Shown here: in pieces, positions 25,471 to 34,255 of the stretch
Layout: each line of letters starts with the position of its first letter
Position numbering within the stretch: the stretch's first letter is position 1
NCBI RefSeq assembly: GCF_001457435.1
Contig: NZ_LN881717.1
Span: 939,896-1,003,895 of the forward strand
Direction: 5' to 3'
From: Actinobaculum massiliense
GTDB taxonomy: Bacteria > Actinomycetota > Actinomycetes > Actinomycetales > Actinomycetaceae
Length of the DNA stretch: 64,000 nucleotides
Notes under the pieces: model-generated
Told to the model about the DNA's origin: nothing
The model's input: the letters and a program-made list of their open reading frames with translations, nothing else
The model's database searches: none
Translations under genes and position numbers: made by a program

Positions 25471-25782
25471 ATGCAGGAAGATCACAACGAAGAAGGCGTA
25501 GGCGAAGGCTGGATCTCCGGCTACGGCTGGCACACTGATCCCTCCAGCGGCAAGTCCTATTGGGGCCCACCGCCCTCGCCCGAAGGGCGCGGGCGGTCGA
25601 TGCACTGGAGCATGATCATCATCATGGTGCTGTTCGGAATCGTCTGCCTGACGCTCATCATTCGAATGTTCGGCGGTTTCTCCAATAACGACCCCGGCCC
25701 CGAATCCACCGGAAACCAGCAGGCTTCCGTGATTTTGCCGCTCGGCCCGGCCGGGGCCGCGCCCGGCTCGCTAGAACTCTAG
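25471..25782 (+). CDS. Small single-pass membrane protein
   Basis: A 103-residue protein: an N-terminal hydrophilic part with aromatic/glycine motif GEGWISGYGWHTDPSSGKSYWGPPPS, one transmembrane helix (about 45-65, MIIIMVLFGIVCLTLIIRMF) and a short Pro/Gly tail. The W-x-D-P-x-x-G-x-x-x-Y-W pattern resembles the DUF2510-type motif of actinobacterial membrane proteins. ATG at 25471 has a strong AAGGAG ribosome binding site; the GTG at 25438 does not. Function unknown. Confidence 0.75.
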   Translation: MQEDHNEEGVGEGWISGYGWHTDPSSGKSYWGPPPSPEGRGRSMHWSMIIIMVLFGIVCLTLIIRMFGGFSNNDPGPESTGNQQASVILPLGPAGAAPGSLEL

Positions 25783-25791
25783 CCTTAGGTA

Positions 25792-25861
25792 GCGGCAATT
25801 AACCGCGGGCCAGCCCCGCGCCCGGCTCGCCCGGACTTTTTGGGCAGCGGCAATTAACCGC
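25792..25861. repeat. Direct repeat with palindromic core, 55 bp apart
   Basis: The 15-mer GCGGCAATTAACCGC occurs at 25792-25806 and 25847-25861, each followed by similar Cys/Gly-codon-like GC-rich text containing GCTCGCCCG. The 15-mer itself has inverted ends (GCGG...CCGC). It lies downstream of the small membrane protein gene. Confidence 0.6.
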
Positions 25862-25910
25862 CAGCCGGCCCTGCTCCCTGCTCGCCCGCATTTTCGGATT
25901 TAAATACATA

Positions 25911-25947
25911 CCGGCCGGAGTGGAGGCCTCGCCTCTACTCCGGCCGG
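25911..25947. terminator. Bidirectional hairpin terminator
   Basis: A 17-bp stem (25911-25927 with 25931-25947, one G-U) followed by TTTT on the plus strand; on the minus strand an AT-rich segment follows. It lies between the small membrane protein gene and the convergent AI-2E family gene. Confidence 0.8.
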
Positions 25948-25970
25948 TTTTGCACCTCTACCGATTAGCT

Positions 25971-27539
25971 CTAATCCTCGTTGCCGATCCGATTGCCCTT
26001 GACCTCGCGCGGCGGCGCCGAGATTCCGGTGCCATCGCTTTCGTCTTCAAATCCGGCCACGCCCCGCGTTCCGGGGCCGCCCAAACCGCCAATCTCGATA
26101 CCGTCGGTTTGCGAAACGCTCGGGTCATCCGCATCGCTATCGGGATGCATCGGTTCAAATTCCACGGTTCCCTCCAGTGAAACTCCCGCTCCGGTACCTC
26201 CCAGCATCTCGCTTGCCGGCCGAGCGGTGACGGGCGAAACCGCCTCTTCCGCCGCCTCATTGAGGTCCTTCGAGGCCTTGTCCACCAGCTGCTTGGCCAG
26301 CGAGGTACCCGGGATATTTCGCAGCTCCAGGCGCGGAAGCGCTTTGAGGGCTTGATCCGGCGTCGGGCGAAGAACCTTGTACACCTCCCAAATAATCGAG
26401 ATAAGCGGGATAACGAGGATCGCGCCCAGGATGCCGGCAACGAAAGTCGCCCCGGTAACGGCCAAGGCAATCACCACCGGGTGGAGGGAAACCTGGTGAC
26501 CCATAATGATGGGCTGAAGCAAGTGGCCTTCGACCTGCCCAATAAGCGCCACGCCCAGCAAAACCACCAGGGCAATAACGGGGCCCTGGGTAGCGAGAGC
26601 AACCAGTGCGGCGACGATCATGGCCAGCGGCGCACCGATAATCGGAATAAACGCGCCGATAAAGACCAGCACAGCCAGCGGCGCGGCCAGCGGAACGCCG
26701 CAGGCCAGAAGCAAGATGAAGGCGAGCACGCCGTCGCAGAAGCCAATAATAATCGTCCCGCGCGCGTAGCCGGAGAACGTGTACCAGCCCGCCGAGGCGG
26801 CGGCGTGAGTGCGCAGGCGCACCGAGGAGGGGAGCAGGTTGATGAACCAAAGCCACATATTTCGGCCGGTTGCCATAAAGAAGACGGAGCAGAAAATCGC
26901 CAGCGCCAGGAGGGTAAAGAAGAGGAAGACCGCGGAGGCCTGGGACAGCGCGCTGGTGGCGATAGTCCCCGCATTGGTTTGCAACCATTCAATGCCGCGG
27001 TCAATGAGGGCGTCCATCTCCTGGGAGAGCTCTTCCGCGGTGGCGTCCACCGGCAAGGGGCCGTCCGCCACCCACTCTAAGATCCCCTGCAGGCCGCGGC
27101 TCATCTGCTCCGCCATGGATTCCCACTGCGCCGCCACCGAGGTCACGATCCAGGTGATAATGCCCAGGAAAAGCGCCAGGAAGCCAATTAGCGAGATTCC
27201 GGTGGCAGCTCCGCGCGGCATAATTCGCGACAGCCCGCGCACCAGCGGATTCAACAGCGCCGTGATAACACCGGCGAGGAACACCGCCACCAGCACCCAC
27301 TGCACCGCCGAGGCCATGTGGAAGATTCCCCAGATCGCAATGCCGACCGCAATCAGCAGAATCGCAGAGACGCCCCACGAGACCAGCACCGGCTGGACAC
27401 CCTTAAACCCAATTTCTACGTGGGTTACCGGAGCCGCGTTCGGCGCGGCCATAGCGGAGGTTTGCGGCTCGAAGTCGCGCTTGTCTTGCTCGGAATCGGT
27501 CCGCGTAACCGCGTTCTTGACGCGTGAAAAAATCCCCAT
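25971..27539 (-). CDS. AI-2E/PerM family transporter
   Basis: A 522-residue protein. After a charged N-terminus come eight or so transmembrane helices in the pattern of the AI-2E exporter (PerM/YdiK) family: paired helices near residues 60-110, a long amphipathic loop (MAEQMSRGLQGILEWVADG), and the re-entrant region GVPLAAPLAVLVFIGAFIPIIGAPLAMIVAALVAL. The last 120 residues are a hydrophilic acidic tail. ATG at 27539 (MGIFSRVKN) is 5 bases after GAGGTG and is preferred to the ATG four codons earlier. Substrate unknown; the AI-2 name is historical. Confidence 0.85.
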   Translation of the reverse strand: MGIFSRVKNAVTRTDSEQDKRDFEPQTSAMAAPNAAPVTHVEIGFKGVQPVLVSWGVSAILLIAVGIAIWGIFHMASAVQWVLVAVFLAGVITALLNPLVRGLSRIMPRGAATGISLIGFLALFLGIITWIVTSVAAQWESMAEQMSRGLQGILEWVADGPLPVDATAEELSQEMDALIDRGIEWLQTNAGTIATSALSQASAVFLFFTLLALAIFCSVFFMATGRNMWLWFINLLPSSVRLRTHAAASAGWYTFSGYARGTIIIGFCDGVLAFILLLACGVPLAAPLAVLVFIGAFIPIIGAPLAMIVAALVALATQGPVIALVVLLGVALIGQVEGHLLQPIIMGHQVSLHPVVIALAVTGATFVAGILGAILVIPLISIIWEVYKVLRPTPDQALKALPRLELRNIPGTSLAKQLVDKASKDLNEAAEEAVSPVTARPASEMLGGTGAGVSLEGTVEFEPMHPDSDADDPSVSQTDGIEIGGLGGPGTRGVAGFEDESDGTGISAPPREVKGNRIGNED

Positions 27540-27615
27540 AGTGCACCTCATTTCTGCTCACATCCTACGTTGTGTACACCCGCGCGGCGCCCGTATCCAC
27601 GGCCGCACGGGTTTG

Positions 27616-28566
27616 TTAAAGTTCCTCGCCGCCGCTGCTCGCCCTTCCTCGCCGACGACGCCGCTCACCCTTGCGCCTAAGCGAGCTAGGAAGTGAAGCC
27701 AGGGCCACCGCCACTGAAATACACGTCAAGCCGGCAAGCTGGCCCACATTGGGGACCTGCCCCAGGGTGATTAGGCCAGCGAGCATCGAGGTGGCGGGAA
27801 GTAGCGCCGCGAGGAGTGAGAACATCGAGGCGGAGACTCCGGCGAGGATCACCTGCTCAATAGCAAAGGGGATCACGGAAGACATCAGGGCCACGAGCAC
27901 CAGCGTCCCGGCGGCTTTCGCATCGGTAGCCAGGGGCGCAAAGCCCGGAATACCAATCGGAGCGTAGACGATCGTCGCCGCCGCCATACCGATAGCGAGG
28001 CGATTGAGCCCGTTCCCCTGCGCCGCACCGCGCCGGCCGAGCCCTATGTACCCGGCCCAAAATACCCCGGAAAGCAAAGCGCATCCCACTCCGATTTGCA
28101 CCGATTTTTCGGTCAAATCCACACCCGCCCAGGAAATCGAGAAAACACCGAGTAGCGCAAAAACGCTCCCCAGCCAGGTGCGCCAGCCGCGCCCGGCCAC
28201 CACGGCAAGGACCACCGGCCCCAAGTATTCAAGCGAAACTGCTGTTCCGAGCGGAATATGTTCCAAGGCCGCATAGAAAACCATGTTCATGCCGCCCAGG
28301 ACGATCCCGAAAATCGAAGCACTCCGGATGAAGTGCCAGTCAATTCGGCCATCCGCTCCCCGCGGGCGCGGGCGGCGCCACAGCAAGAGGATGAGGGCCG
28401 AAAGCGCGATTCTCCCCCAGGCCACAGAAAACGATCCGGCGGTAGCGAACAGGGTAACGGCAATCCCGGCCCCGATATATTCCACCAGCCCTTCGCCGAG
28501 GAACATTGCTGGCGCCCATTTCGCTTGCCAGGGGCGCTTTTGCCCGGTCACGTCAACTTCGCCCAT
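27616..28566 (-). CDS. EamA/RhtA-type DMT exporter
   Basis: A 316-residue drug/metabolite transporter with two EamA repeats and ten predicted helices. The block LEHIPLGTAVSLEYLGPVVLAV and the second-half ALLPATSMLAGLITLGQ resemble RhtA, the threonine/homoserine exporter. ATG at 28566 (MGEVDVTGQ) starts 2 bases after the stop of the AEC-family gene; the longer frame to 28626 would run back through that gene. The C-terminus is very basic. Substrate is inferred only by family. Confidence 0.82.
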   Translation of the reverse strand: MGEVDVTGQKRPWQAKWAPAMFLGEGLVEYIGAGIAVTLFATAGSFSVAWGRIALSALILLLWRRPRPRGADGRIDWHFIRSASIFGIVLGGMNMVFYAALEHIPLGTAVSLEYLGPVVLAVVAGRGWRTWLGSVFALLGVFSISWAGVDLTEKSVQIGVGCALLSGVFWAGYIGLGRRGAAQGNGLNRLAIGMAAATIVYAPIGIPGFAPLATDAKAAGTLVLVALMSSVIPFAIEQVILAGVSASMFSLLAALLPATSMLAGLITLGQVPNVGQLAGLTCISVAVALASLPSSLRRKGERRRRRGRASSGGEEL

Positions 28567-28568
28567 CT

Positions 28569-29504
28569 CTACACAACCCCCGCGGCCCGGAAAAGGGTGG
28601 AAATAACCAGCATGACTGCCAGGCACAGCCCGGTGGTGATAAGTATCGAGTCGCGAGCGAGGTCCACGTCAGAGTTGTAGCGATGCGCGTAGACAAAAAT
28701 ATTATTTGCCGTGGGGAATGCTCCCACGATGGTGATGGAGAGCAGATGGTGGCCGGTAACTCCCATAGCGCTGCCGAGGAGGAAAACCGTAAGCGGCCCG
28801 GCCAGGCAGCGAAGCGCGACGGCGAGGAAAAGCGCGCCGGATTCTCGCCCGAGGCGCGGCACATGGGCACCGCGAATTGAGATCCCCATGGCCATGAGGA
28901 TGATCGGCACATTCGCTTGGCCGAGCATTCGCGCCGGCCCGGCAACGACGTCGGGAATCGTCCAACCCGCTACCGACACGACGAGGCCGGCGAGAACGGC
29001 CAGGAGAAGCGGATTTCTCAGGCGGGTGAGGAGCGTGCGCCAAATGCCCGCGCCTTCGCGACCGGTTTGGTGGTCGAGGATCGCGAAGAAGACCGGAACC
29101 ATCACCACGATCTGGAAAAGCAAGATGGGGGCGGCGGTGGAGGCGTCGTTCGTGATCGCCAAAAGCAGGGCGATGCCGAGGTTTCCGACGTTCGTATAGG
29201 AGGCGGCGAGGGTGCCGATAGTGAGTTTCGTGCCGCGGATGTTGAGGAGGTAGCGTCCAACGACGCCGTAGAGACAGGCAATGAGGGTCGCGGAAAGAAT
29301 ATTTGCCAACGAGCCGCGGCTAAAGAACATACTCGGGTCGGATTCTCCAACCGTCATGAAGAGGAGCGCCGGCAGGGTGGAATTGAAGGCGATCTGCGTC
29401 AGGGTGCGATCTACCCCAGGCTGCACCACTTTTACTCTGGCAAGCAGGTAGCCCGTGAGAATACAGAAAATAATGATCCAGAAGGATAACAACGCACTCG
29501 TCAT
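28569..29504 (-). CDS. AEC (auxin efflux carrier) family transporter
   Basis: A 311-residue protein with ten hydrophobic helices in two five-helix halves, as in AEC/malonate-type carriers. Family marks are FNSTLPALLFMTVGE in helix 2 and SYTNVGNLGIALLLAITND in the middle. The ATG at 29504 is preferred to an upstream TTG. It is followed 2 bases later by the EamA-type exporter gene, so the two form a transport operon. Substrate cannot be read from sequence. Confidence 0.82.
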   Translation of the reverse strand: MTSALLSFWIIIFCILTGYLLARVKVVQPGVDRTLTQIAFNSTLPALLFMTVGESDPSMFFSRGSLANILSATLIACLYGVVGRYLLNIRGTKLTIGTLAASYTNVGNLGIALLLAITNDASTAAPILLFQIVVMVPVFFAILDHQTGREGAGIWRTLLTRLRNPLLLAVLAGLVVSVAGWTIPDVVAGPARMLGQANVPIILMAMGISIRGAHVPRLGRESGALFLAVALRCLAGPLTVFLLGSAMGVTGHHLLSITIVGAFPTANNIFVYAHRYNSDVDLARDSILITTGLCLAVMLVISTLFRAAGVV

Positions 29505-29679
29505 ACTCGGCAAAGTCTAGACTTGCCCGGTGACTTTTGGGCGGTTATATCCCCCGCAAATGCGCTAAAGATCGAGCTAATAGATCTCAATTAGTGGCGA
29601 AACGCCGCACCTGCCCGCAAATGCGCCGAGCCCAAACGCCAGCGCCGATCGCACGGCAAGCGGAGAGCCAAGTCAAGGG

Positions 29680-30474
29680 TTAGAAAACGACGTTGGCGCG
29701 TAGAGCTCGATGGTCGGAAATCCCCATATATACGGCCTCGGCGCTACGGGCTTGGCCGCCTTGCACGAGGATGTGGTCAATCTGAGCGGTCGGGGCGGTG
29801 GCGGGATAGGTGTCCGCCTCGGCCATTGAGTCGTAGCCGGTCAGAGCGAGCGGTCGCTCCCCGCGAATATTGAGATCGCCAAGGATCAGCCGCGGTGCCT
29901 GCATTTTCCCGTTCCGGCGCGCGAAGCCGTCAAGCGTCCCGGAGACAGTCCGCAACTGGGAATCCTGTAGCACCGGAGTGAACGCGATATGGGTTGCGGC
30001 CACCAGAATCGGCCCGTCGGGGCTGAGGATCTCTGCCAAAATTGCTCGCCGTGGCATTTCTCCCAAGCCGATCTTGGTGCGCAAGGTTTTCAGCCACGAG
30101 CCGTTCGGGTCTTGGAGTGGAAGCTCGATCATTTCCCTCGCCCCGATGGGGTAGCGGGAGGCTAGGGCGATCCCGTTGCCCTTCAGGTCGACGTCGTTTT
30201 TCGGCTGGCCCGTCAGCGTTTTGCCGCCACGGAGAGGCAGGAAGATCACATCGGTGAATTTACCCAGCGCAACGATGGGGTTGACGAGGGAGCCGGAGGC
30301 CACGGGCTCTTTGACTTCCTGCAGGGCGAGGATATCGGCGTTGAGACGCCCGAGCACGCGCGCGGCCGAGGATACCTGTTCGCGTTGCCAGGCAACCTTG
30401 TGCATTCCTCCCGGGGCTTTCGCCGTCGGCGTGCCCTTCTGGAGATTCGCGGTAACAACGTGAATGCTCGCCAT
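29680..30474 (-). CDS. Endonuclease/exonuclease/phosphatase family protein
   Basis: A 264-residue EEP-fold hydrolase. Catalytic pattern: N in VVTANLQKG, E in ILALQEVKE, the GNGIALASRYPI strand, H in VAATHIAF, D-x-N in LILGDLNIRG and the terminal S-D-H in GISDHRALRA. No signal peptide, so it acts in the cytoplasm. The family cleaves phosphodiesters or phosphate esters in nucleic acids, lipids or sugars; the substrate is not evident. Confidence 0.88.
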   Translation of the reverse strand: MASIHVVTANLQKGTPTAKAPGGMHKVAWQREQVSSAARVLGRLNADILALQEVKEPVASGSLVNPIVALGKFTDVIFLPLRGGKTLTGQPKNDVDLKGNGIALASRYPIGAREMIELPLQDPNGSWLKTLRTKIGLGEMPRRAILAEILSPDGPILVAATHIAFTPVLQDSQLRTVSGTLDGFARRNGKMQAPRLILGDLNIRGERPLALTGYDSMAEADTYPATAPTAQIDHILVQGGQARSAEAVYMGISDHRALRANVVF

Positions 30475-30674
30475 TCCTCATCATCCTTAAAACTCGGGCC
30501 GCGCGGTGCGCAGCCCGCCCTATCGATGCATTTGGTTTATTTTCTCATAAACTACCCGGGCACCCGACCAATTCAGCGAGGAGACCGCACCGATTCGTCC
30601 CCGAAAACCGGGGTAGTGCCGCTTGTAGCTCCGGATATTCTTCACGGAGGCCCAAGACGGCCAGGTATGGCCGG

Positions 30675-31082
30675 CTACTTTTCCTCGTTAGGCGCGAAAG
30701 AGAGCGCGACCGAGTTCATGCAGTACCGCTGGCCGGTGGGGGTTTGCGGGGCGTCTGGGAAGACGTGCCCCAGATGCGACTGACACTTGGCGCATCGCAC
30801 CTCCACCCGGGGGTAGCCCAGCTTGTAGTCCACATCGGTGGTCACGGCATCCGAACTGGAAGGATCGTAAAAGCTCGGCCAGCCGCACCCAGAATCAAAC
30901 TTCGTCTGCGAGCGGAAGAGCTCCGCACCGCACGCCTTGCACGAGTACACGCCCTCACGATTCTCCTCAAGCAGTTCACCCGACCAGGGGGCTTCCGTGC
31001 CTGCTTTACGCAATACGTCAAATTCGGCCGGTGCCAGAACCCGCGCCCACTCCTCGTCGGTCTGCGGCAACATATCTGCCAT
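30675..31082 (-). CDS. msrB: Peptide-methionine (R)-S-oxide reductase
   Basis: MsrB repairs methionine-R-sulfoxide in proteins. The 135-residue product has both zinc CxxC pairs (C48/C51, C97/C100), the SGCGWPSF block, HLGHVF and the catalytic cysteine C121 in RYCMNSVAL. The ATG at 31082 has AAAGAGAGG-type purines just upstream. No msrA is adjacent. It stands alone, upstream of the EEP-family gene with a gap of 200 bases. Confidence 0.95.
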   Translation of the reverse strand: MADMLPQTDEEWARVLAPAEFDVLRKAGTEAPWSGELLEENREGVYSCKACGAELFRSQTKFDSGCGWPSFYDPSSSDAVTTDVDYKLGYPRVEVRCAKCQSHLGHVFPDAPQTPTGQRYCMNSVALSFAPNEEK

Positions 31083-31196
31083 TTCTTGCCTCTCTTTCTT
31101 CCTCGTCTACGGTTTGGTATGCCCGGGTAGGCCGATTCATAAGCCTGCCCAGAGTTTTGCCCGCGGCCACGCGCCCAAGGCCACGCGCCCGGGGCG

Positions 31197-33503
31197 CTAC
31201 TTTTTCTCTTCCGGCTCCACCGCGTCCATCACCGCGGTGCGGCCGCCTAATCCCTCGCCGGATTCATCTATCAAACCATTATGCCGCGCAGCGGTGCGTT
31301 CGCGCTCTTCCAGCACTTCTTCGCCCGGACCCGCGTACTCGCGCCCGCGGCTCTCGTTCTTCTCCGATCCGGTAAACAAGGAGGCCTCGTGGCCGGCCTT
31401 GACCTGGGTATCGGTAGGAGCGGTCTTTACCGCCGGTTGGCCGGTATCTGCCGCGTCCACCTGATTCACGCCCGACGCTCCCGCCCGAGTTTCCGATCCG
31501 GGCTGGCCGCCAGCCACCGGGCGCGCCGTGGCGTCCTCAACCCGCAAATCCGGATGCACGCCTTGCGGGTTCTCTTGCTCGAGCTCATAGGCACGCCCTG
31601 GCTCCGGGCGGCGCTGGTGTTCGGCTTCGGTCCGCGGCTTTTCACCTGGCGTATAAGACCTCGGCAGGTGACGCTCGGCAATCGGGATCCGCTTAGGAGC
31701 CGTGGCCATGATCTCGGAGGGTCGCATGAGCTTGGTTTCCGCGGTGAGCCGGGCTCCCTCCGCGCTGCCGCCACTCCGGGATTCTTCAGCCCTTCCGCGC
31801 GGTTTCCGGTTCTCGCGCGCTACTTGGCCTTGCTTGCCCCTACGCTTCCCATCGGCGGCTTTACGGCCCGCACTACGGGCGGCGTTCTTCCCGCGCCCTG
31901 ATTTGCCGCGCGCGGCGTTCTTCCGCCGGGACTTTGAGCGCCGATGCCGCTCGACGGCTTCGACATCCGCGCCCAGGCCAATATCGGTGGTATCGAGATC
32001 CAACTCATCCTCATCATCGCTGGAAAGCCAGATCTTCCTCCGCCACGAAGGATCAAGGCCGTCTTCCACAGCCGGGCCTTCCTCCGCTACGCCGGCCGGC
32101 TCACCCGCTGAAGCACTAAGAGACCCGTCCGCCGGGCCGCCCGCCAACCCGCCTTCGGCCGCACCGGTGCCGAGCACGCCGGCTACCTCAGCTCGGTCCG
32201 CCCCTTCACCTGCCACCTCGCCAGAGTGGAGTACATAGATCTCCTGGCTGTGGTCCGCTTCCTCAGCACTGCGCGGCCGCGCCCCTTCGCTCACATAGAA
32301 ACGCTGGCGCGGCATTGACTCTGGCGAATGCTCCTGCAACCACCGCAACAGCTGCTCACGCACGTAGAACTGCAGATCAAACATTTCGCCAGCACTATTG
32401 GCGGAAACCTGAGCGCTGACCTTGATAATGCCGTTGTCCACGCTTGTCACCTGGAGAACCCCAGTTTCGCCATTCCACAGGTCCGTGGATTGCAGAATGG
32501 CATTGAGCTCCGCGCGGATGGCATTAATCGGAGCTTGCCAATCCAGATCGAATTGCACCGTGCCCGTCATTTCCGGCACGCGACGGGTCCAGTTTTCGAA
32601 AGTCGTCGTCGTCATTTGCGACGACGGCACAATGAGGCGGCGACCATTCCACACCTTGAGCACCACGTAGGTTAGGGTGATCTCTTCAACGGTTGCCGTA
32701 ATTTCTTTCCAGACGATGAGGTCATTGACGCGGAGAGAATCGGAAAAGGCGAGTTGCAGGCCCGCGAATACATTGCCCAGGGTGGACTGGGCGGCAATAC
32801 CGGCGATCACCGAGATCAGGCCGGCGGAGGCGAGGAGCGAAGCGCCAAAGGCCCGCGCCGTCGGGAAGGTGAGAAGCGCCGCCGAAATCGCGATCACCAC
32901 GATGATGACGTTGATCAGCCGCCGCAGAATCTGGAGCTGAGTTTGCACGCGCCGATAGCGAGTTTCGGCAACCTCTTTAATGAGTTGCAGATAGCCGTGG
33001 GAAAAGCCGTTGACGGCTCCCACCGCGAGCCAGCCAATGCTGAGGATGAGCGAGATGAGGAGGAGGTGAGAGAGGCCGTCGTAATAGCTTGGCTGTTCGG
33101 CATCCGTCAGGCCCCGACCGTAGAGGCGTAGCGAAAGCCAACCGCCCAGGATCGCCAGCGTGACGAACATCGGCACGCGCGCACCTTTGACGGTCATGAG
33201 CATTGCGGTACTTCGCCGCAGAGCCACTCGCAGGATCGAAACAATCACAACCGCCAGAAGCAAGCCCACGGCTACACCAATCGCCACCACCGCGACGACC
33301 TGGCCGAACTCCACGGTGTTCTCTACCGCGGCCGCCGCGGCCGTCTCGAGATCGCTAGCGCTGGGAGAATCCGAAGGAGACGGGGTCTCTGCCAGCACTT
33401 GACGCAACGGAAGGGAAACGGGCACCGCCGCTCGCGGCCCCGCCTCCAAAGAAGCCAGGCTCCCCGCTGAGCCGCTGAGCATTGAAATGAGTCCTGCGTG
33501 CAT
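31197..33503 (-). CDS. MscS-type mechanosensitive channel with very long C-terminal tail
   Basis: A 768-residue protein. The first 70 residues hold a signal-like hydrophobic stretch and a Ser/Pro linker, then come four or five transmembrane helices, ending in the pore helix GASLLASAGLISVIAGIAAQSTLGNVFAGLQLAFSDSLRVNDLI, a clear MscS signature, and the beta domain (VVLKVWNGRRLIVPSSQMTTTTFENWTRR). From about residue 390 to the end it is low-complexity: acidic, then Lys/Arg-rich (RRSKSRRKNAARGKSGRGKN), then mixed. ATG at 33503 is chosen because the first 31 codons of the longer frame look non-coding; MLSG at 33482 is another option. Confidence 0.8.
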   Translation of the reverse strand: MHAGLISMLSGSAGSLASLEAGPRAAVPVSLPLRQVLAETPSPSDSPSASDLETAAAAAVENTVEFGQVVAVVAIGVAVGLLLAVVIVSILRVALRRSTAMLMTVKGARVPMFVTLAILGGWLSLRLYGRGLTDAEQPSYYDGLSHLLLISLILSIGWLAVGAVNGFSHGYLQLIKEVAETRYRRVQTQLQILRRLINVIIVVIAISAALLTFPTARAFGASLLASAGLISVIAGIAAQSTLGNVFAGLQLAFSDSLRVNDLIVWKEITATVEEITLTYVVLKVWNGRRLIVPSSQMTTTTFENWTRRVPEMTGTVQFDLDWQAPINAIRAELNAILQSTDLWNGETGVLQVTSVDNGIIKVSAQVSANSAGEMFDLQFYVREQLLRWLQEHSPESMPRQRFYVSEGARPRSAEEADHSQEIYVLHSGEVAGEGADRAEVAGVLGTGAAEGGLAGGPADGSLSASAGEPAGVAEEGPAVEDGLDPSWRRKIWLSSDDEDELDLDTTDIGLGADVEAVERHRRSKSRRKNAARGKSGRGKNAARSAGRKAADGKRRGKQGQVARENRKPRGRAEESRSGGSAEGARLTAETKLMRPSEIMATAPKRIPIAERHLPRSYTPGEKPRTEAEHQRRPEPGRAYELEQENPQGVHPDLRVEDATARPVAGGQPGSETRAGASGVNQVDAADTGQPAVKTAPTDTQVKAGHEASLFTGSEKNESRGREYAGPGEEVLEERERTAARHNGLIDESGEGLGGRTAVMDAVEPEEKK

Positions 33504-33600
33504 ATCCCTATGGTAGGTGGTCGCTCCGATACGAATTTGGCGATGTCGCTGGCGGCGATAAAGGGCCAGCGCCTGGTGATGGACAACACGCCGCAAAAGT

Positions 33601-33630
33601 TTGCGCGCCCGGCAGTTTTCTCCGTAAGCT
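33601..33630 (+). promoter_or_regulatory. Possible promoter of the tRNA cluster
   Basis: TTGCGC (33601-33606) and TAAGCT (33625-33630) are 18 bases apart, resembling -35 and -10 boxes. They lie about 47 bases before tRNA-Glu. The match is modest. Confidence 0.3.
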
Positions 33631-33676
33631 ATTACCCGTTCCCTCGACAGGAAACATGCGAACTTAGGTTCGTGGA

Positions 33677-33749
33677 GCCCCCATCGTCTAGAGGCCTAGG
33701 ACGCTGGACTTTCACTCCGGTAACACGGGTTCGAATCCCGTTGGGGGTA
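33677..33749 (+). tRNA. tRNA-Glu (anticodon TTC)
   Basis: 73 bases; acceptor GCCCCCA pairs with TGGGGGT, anticodon loop CTTTCAC, T-arm ACGGG-TTCGAAT-CCCGT. The CCA end is not encoded. Confidence 0.95.
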
Positions 33750-33807
33750 CTGCAAGATTCGTCTTGCAAAGGAGCTTCGGCTTCTGTAATATGGTGCTTC
33801 TGCACAT

Positions 33808-33881
33808 GGCCCTGTAGCGCAGTTGGTTAGCGCGCCGCCCTGTCACGGCGGAGGTCGCGGGTTCAAGTCCCGTCAGGGTCG
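33808..33881 (+). tRNA. tRNA-Asp (anticodon GTC)
   Basis: 74 bases; acceptor GGCCCTG pairs with CAGGGTC, anticodon stem CCGCC/GGCGG with loop CTGTCAC. CCA is not encoded. Confidence 0.95.
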
Positions 33882-33886
33882 CGACG

Positions 33887-33910
33887 AAAATCCCGGGAAA
33901 CCGGGTTTTT
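33887..33910 (+). terminator. Terminator-like hairpin between tRNA-Asp and tRNA-Phe
   Basis: CCCGG (33892-33896), GAAA loop, CCGGG (33901-33905), then TTTTT. The stem is short but has the A-tract/T-tract flanks of an intrinsic terminator, so tRNA-Phe may be transcribed less or separately. Confidence 0.5.
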
Positions 33911-33918
33911 CTCTCTCT

Positions 33919-33991
33919 GGCTCTGTAGCTCAGTTGGGAGAGCGTCTGTCTGAAGAACAGAAGGTCACCGGATCGACGCCGGTCGGAGCCA
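33919..33991 (+). tRNA. tRNA-Phe (anticodon GAA)
   Basis: 73 bases; acceptor GGCTCTG pairs with CGGAGCC, anticodon stem TCTGT/ACAGA with loop CTGAAGA. CCA is not encoded. The T-loop reads GATCGAC rather than the usual TTCGAAT/TTCAAAT pattern at its first base, a minor oddity. Confidence 0.92.
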
Positions 33992-33995
33992 CTGG

Positions 33996-34023
33996 AAAAC
34001 CCGCGAGAAATCGCGGGTTTTTT
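33996..34023 (+). terminator. Intrinsic terminator of the tRNA cluster
   Basis: An 11-bp stem (33996-34006 with 34011-34021), GAAA loop and a run of T directly after tRNA-Phe. Confidence 0.93.
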
Positions 34024-34198
34024 GTTTTATCTGCCCGATCGCCTAAGGCTCCTCTACCGCTCGACATCCGGGCACGGCGGCTAACTACCCTAACTTTCGC
34101 CAGCCACTCAATGTCTAAGCGCATTGGCCAATCATCCTGAGCCTCATCGGCTACTCGGAATCTACAATGGCTACGCCGCTTCGCGCTCCCCAAAAGGA

Positions 34199-34229
34199 GA
34201 GTGCGGGACGGTTTACCCGCCCCGCACTC
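34199..34229 (-). terminator. Terminator of the pilus operon
   Basis: A 9-bp stem (34199-34207 with 34221-34229) 26 bases after the stop of the large surface protein. On the minus strand it is followed by TCCTTTTGG. Confidence 0.7.
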
Positions 34230-34255
34230 AGAACTGTTCGATGATCAGATCGCTG

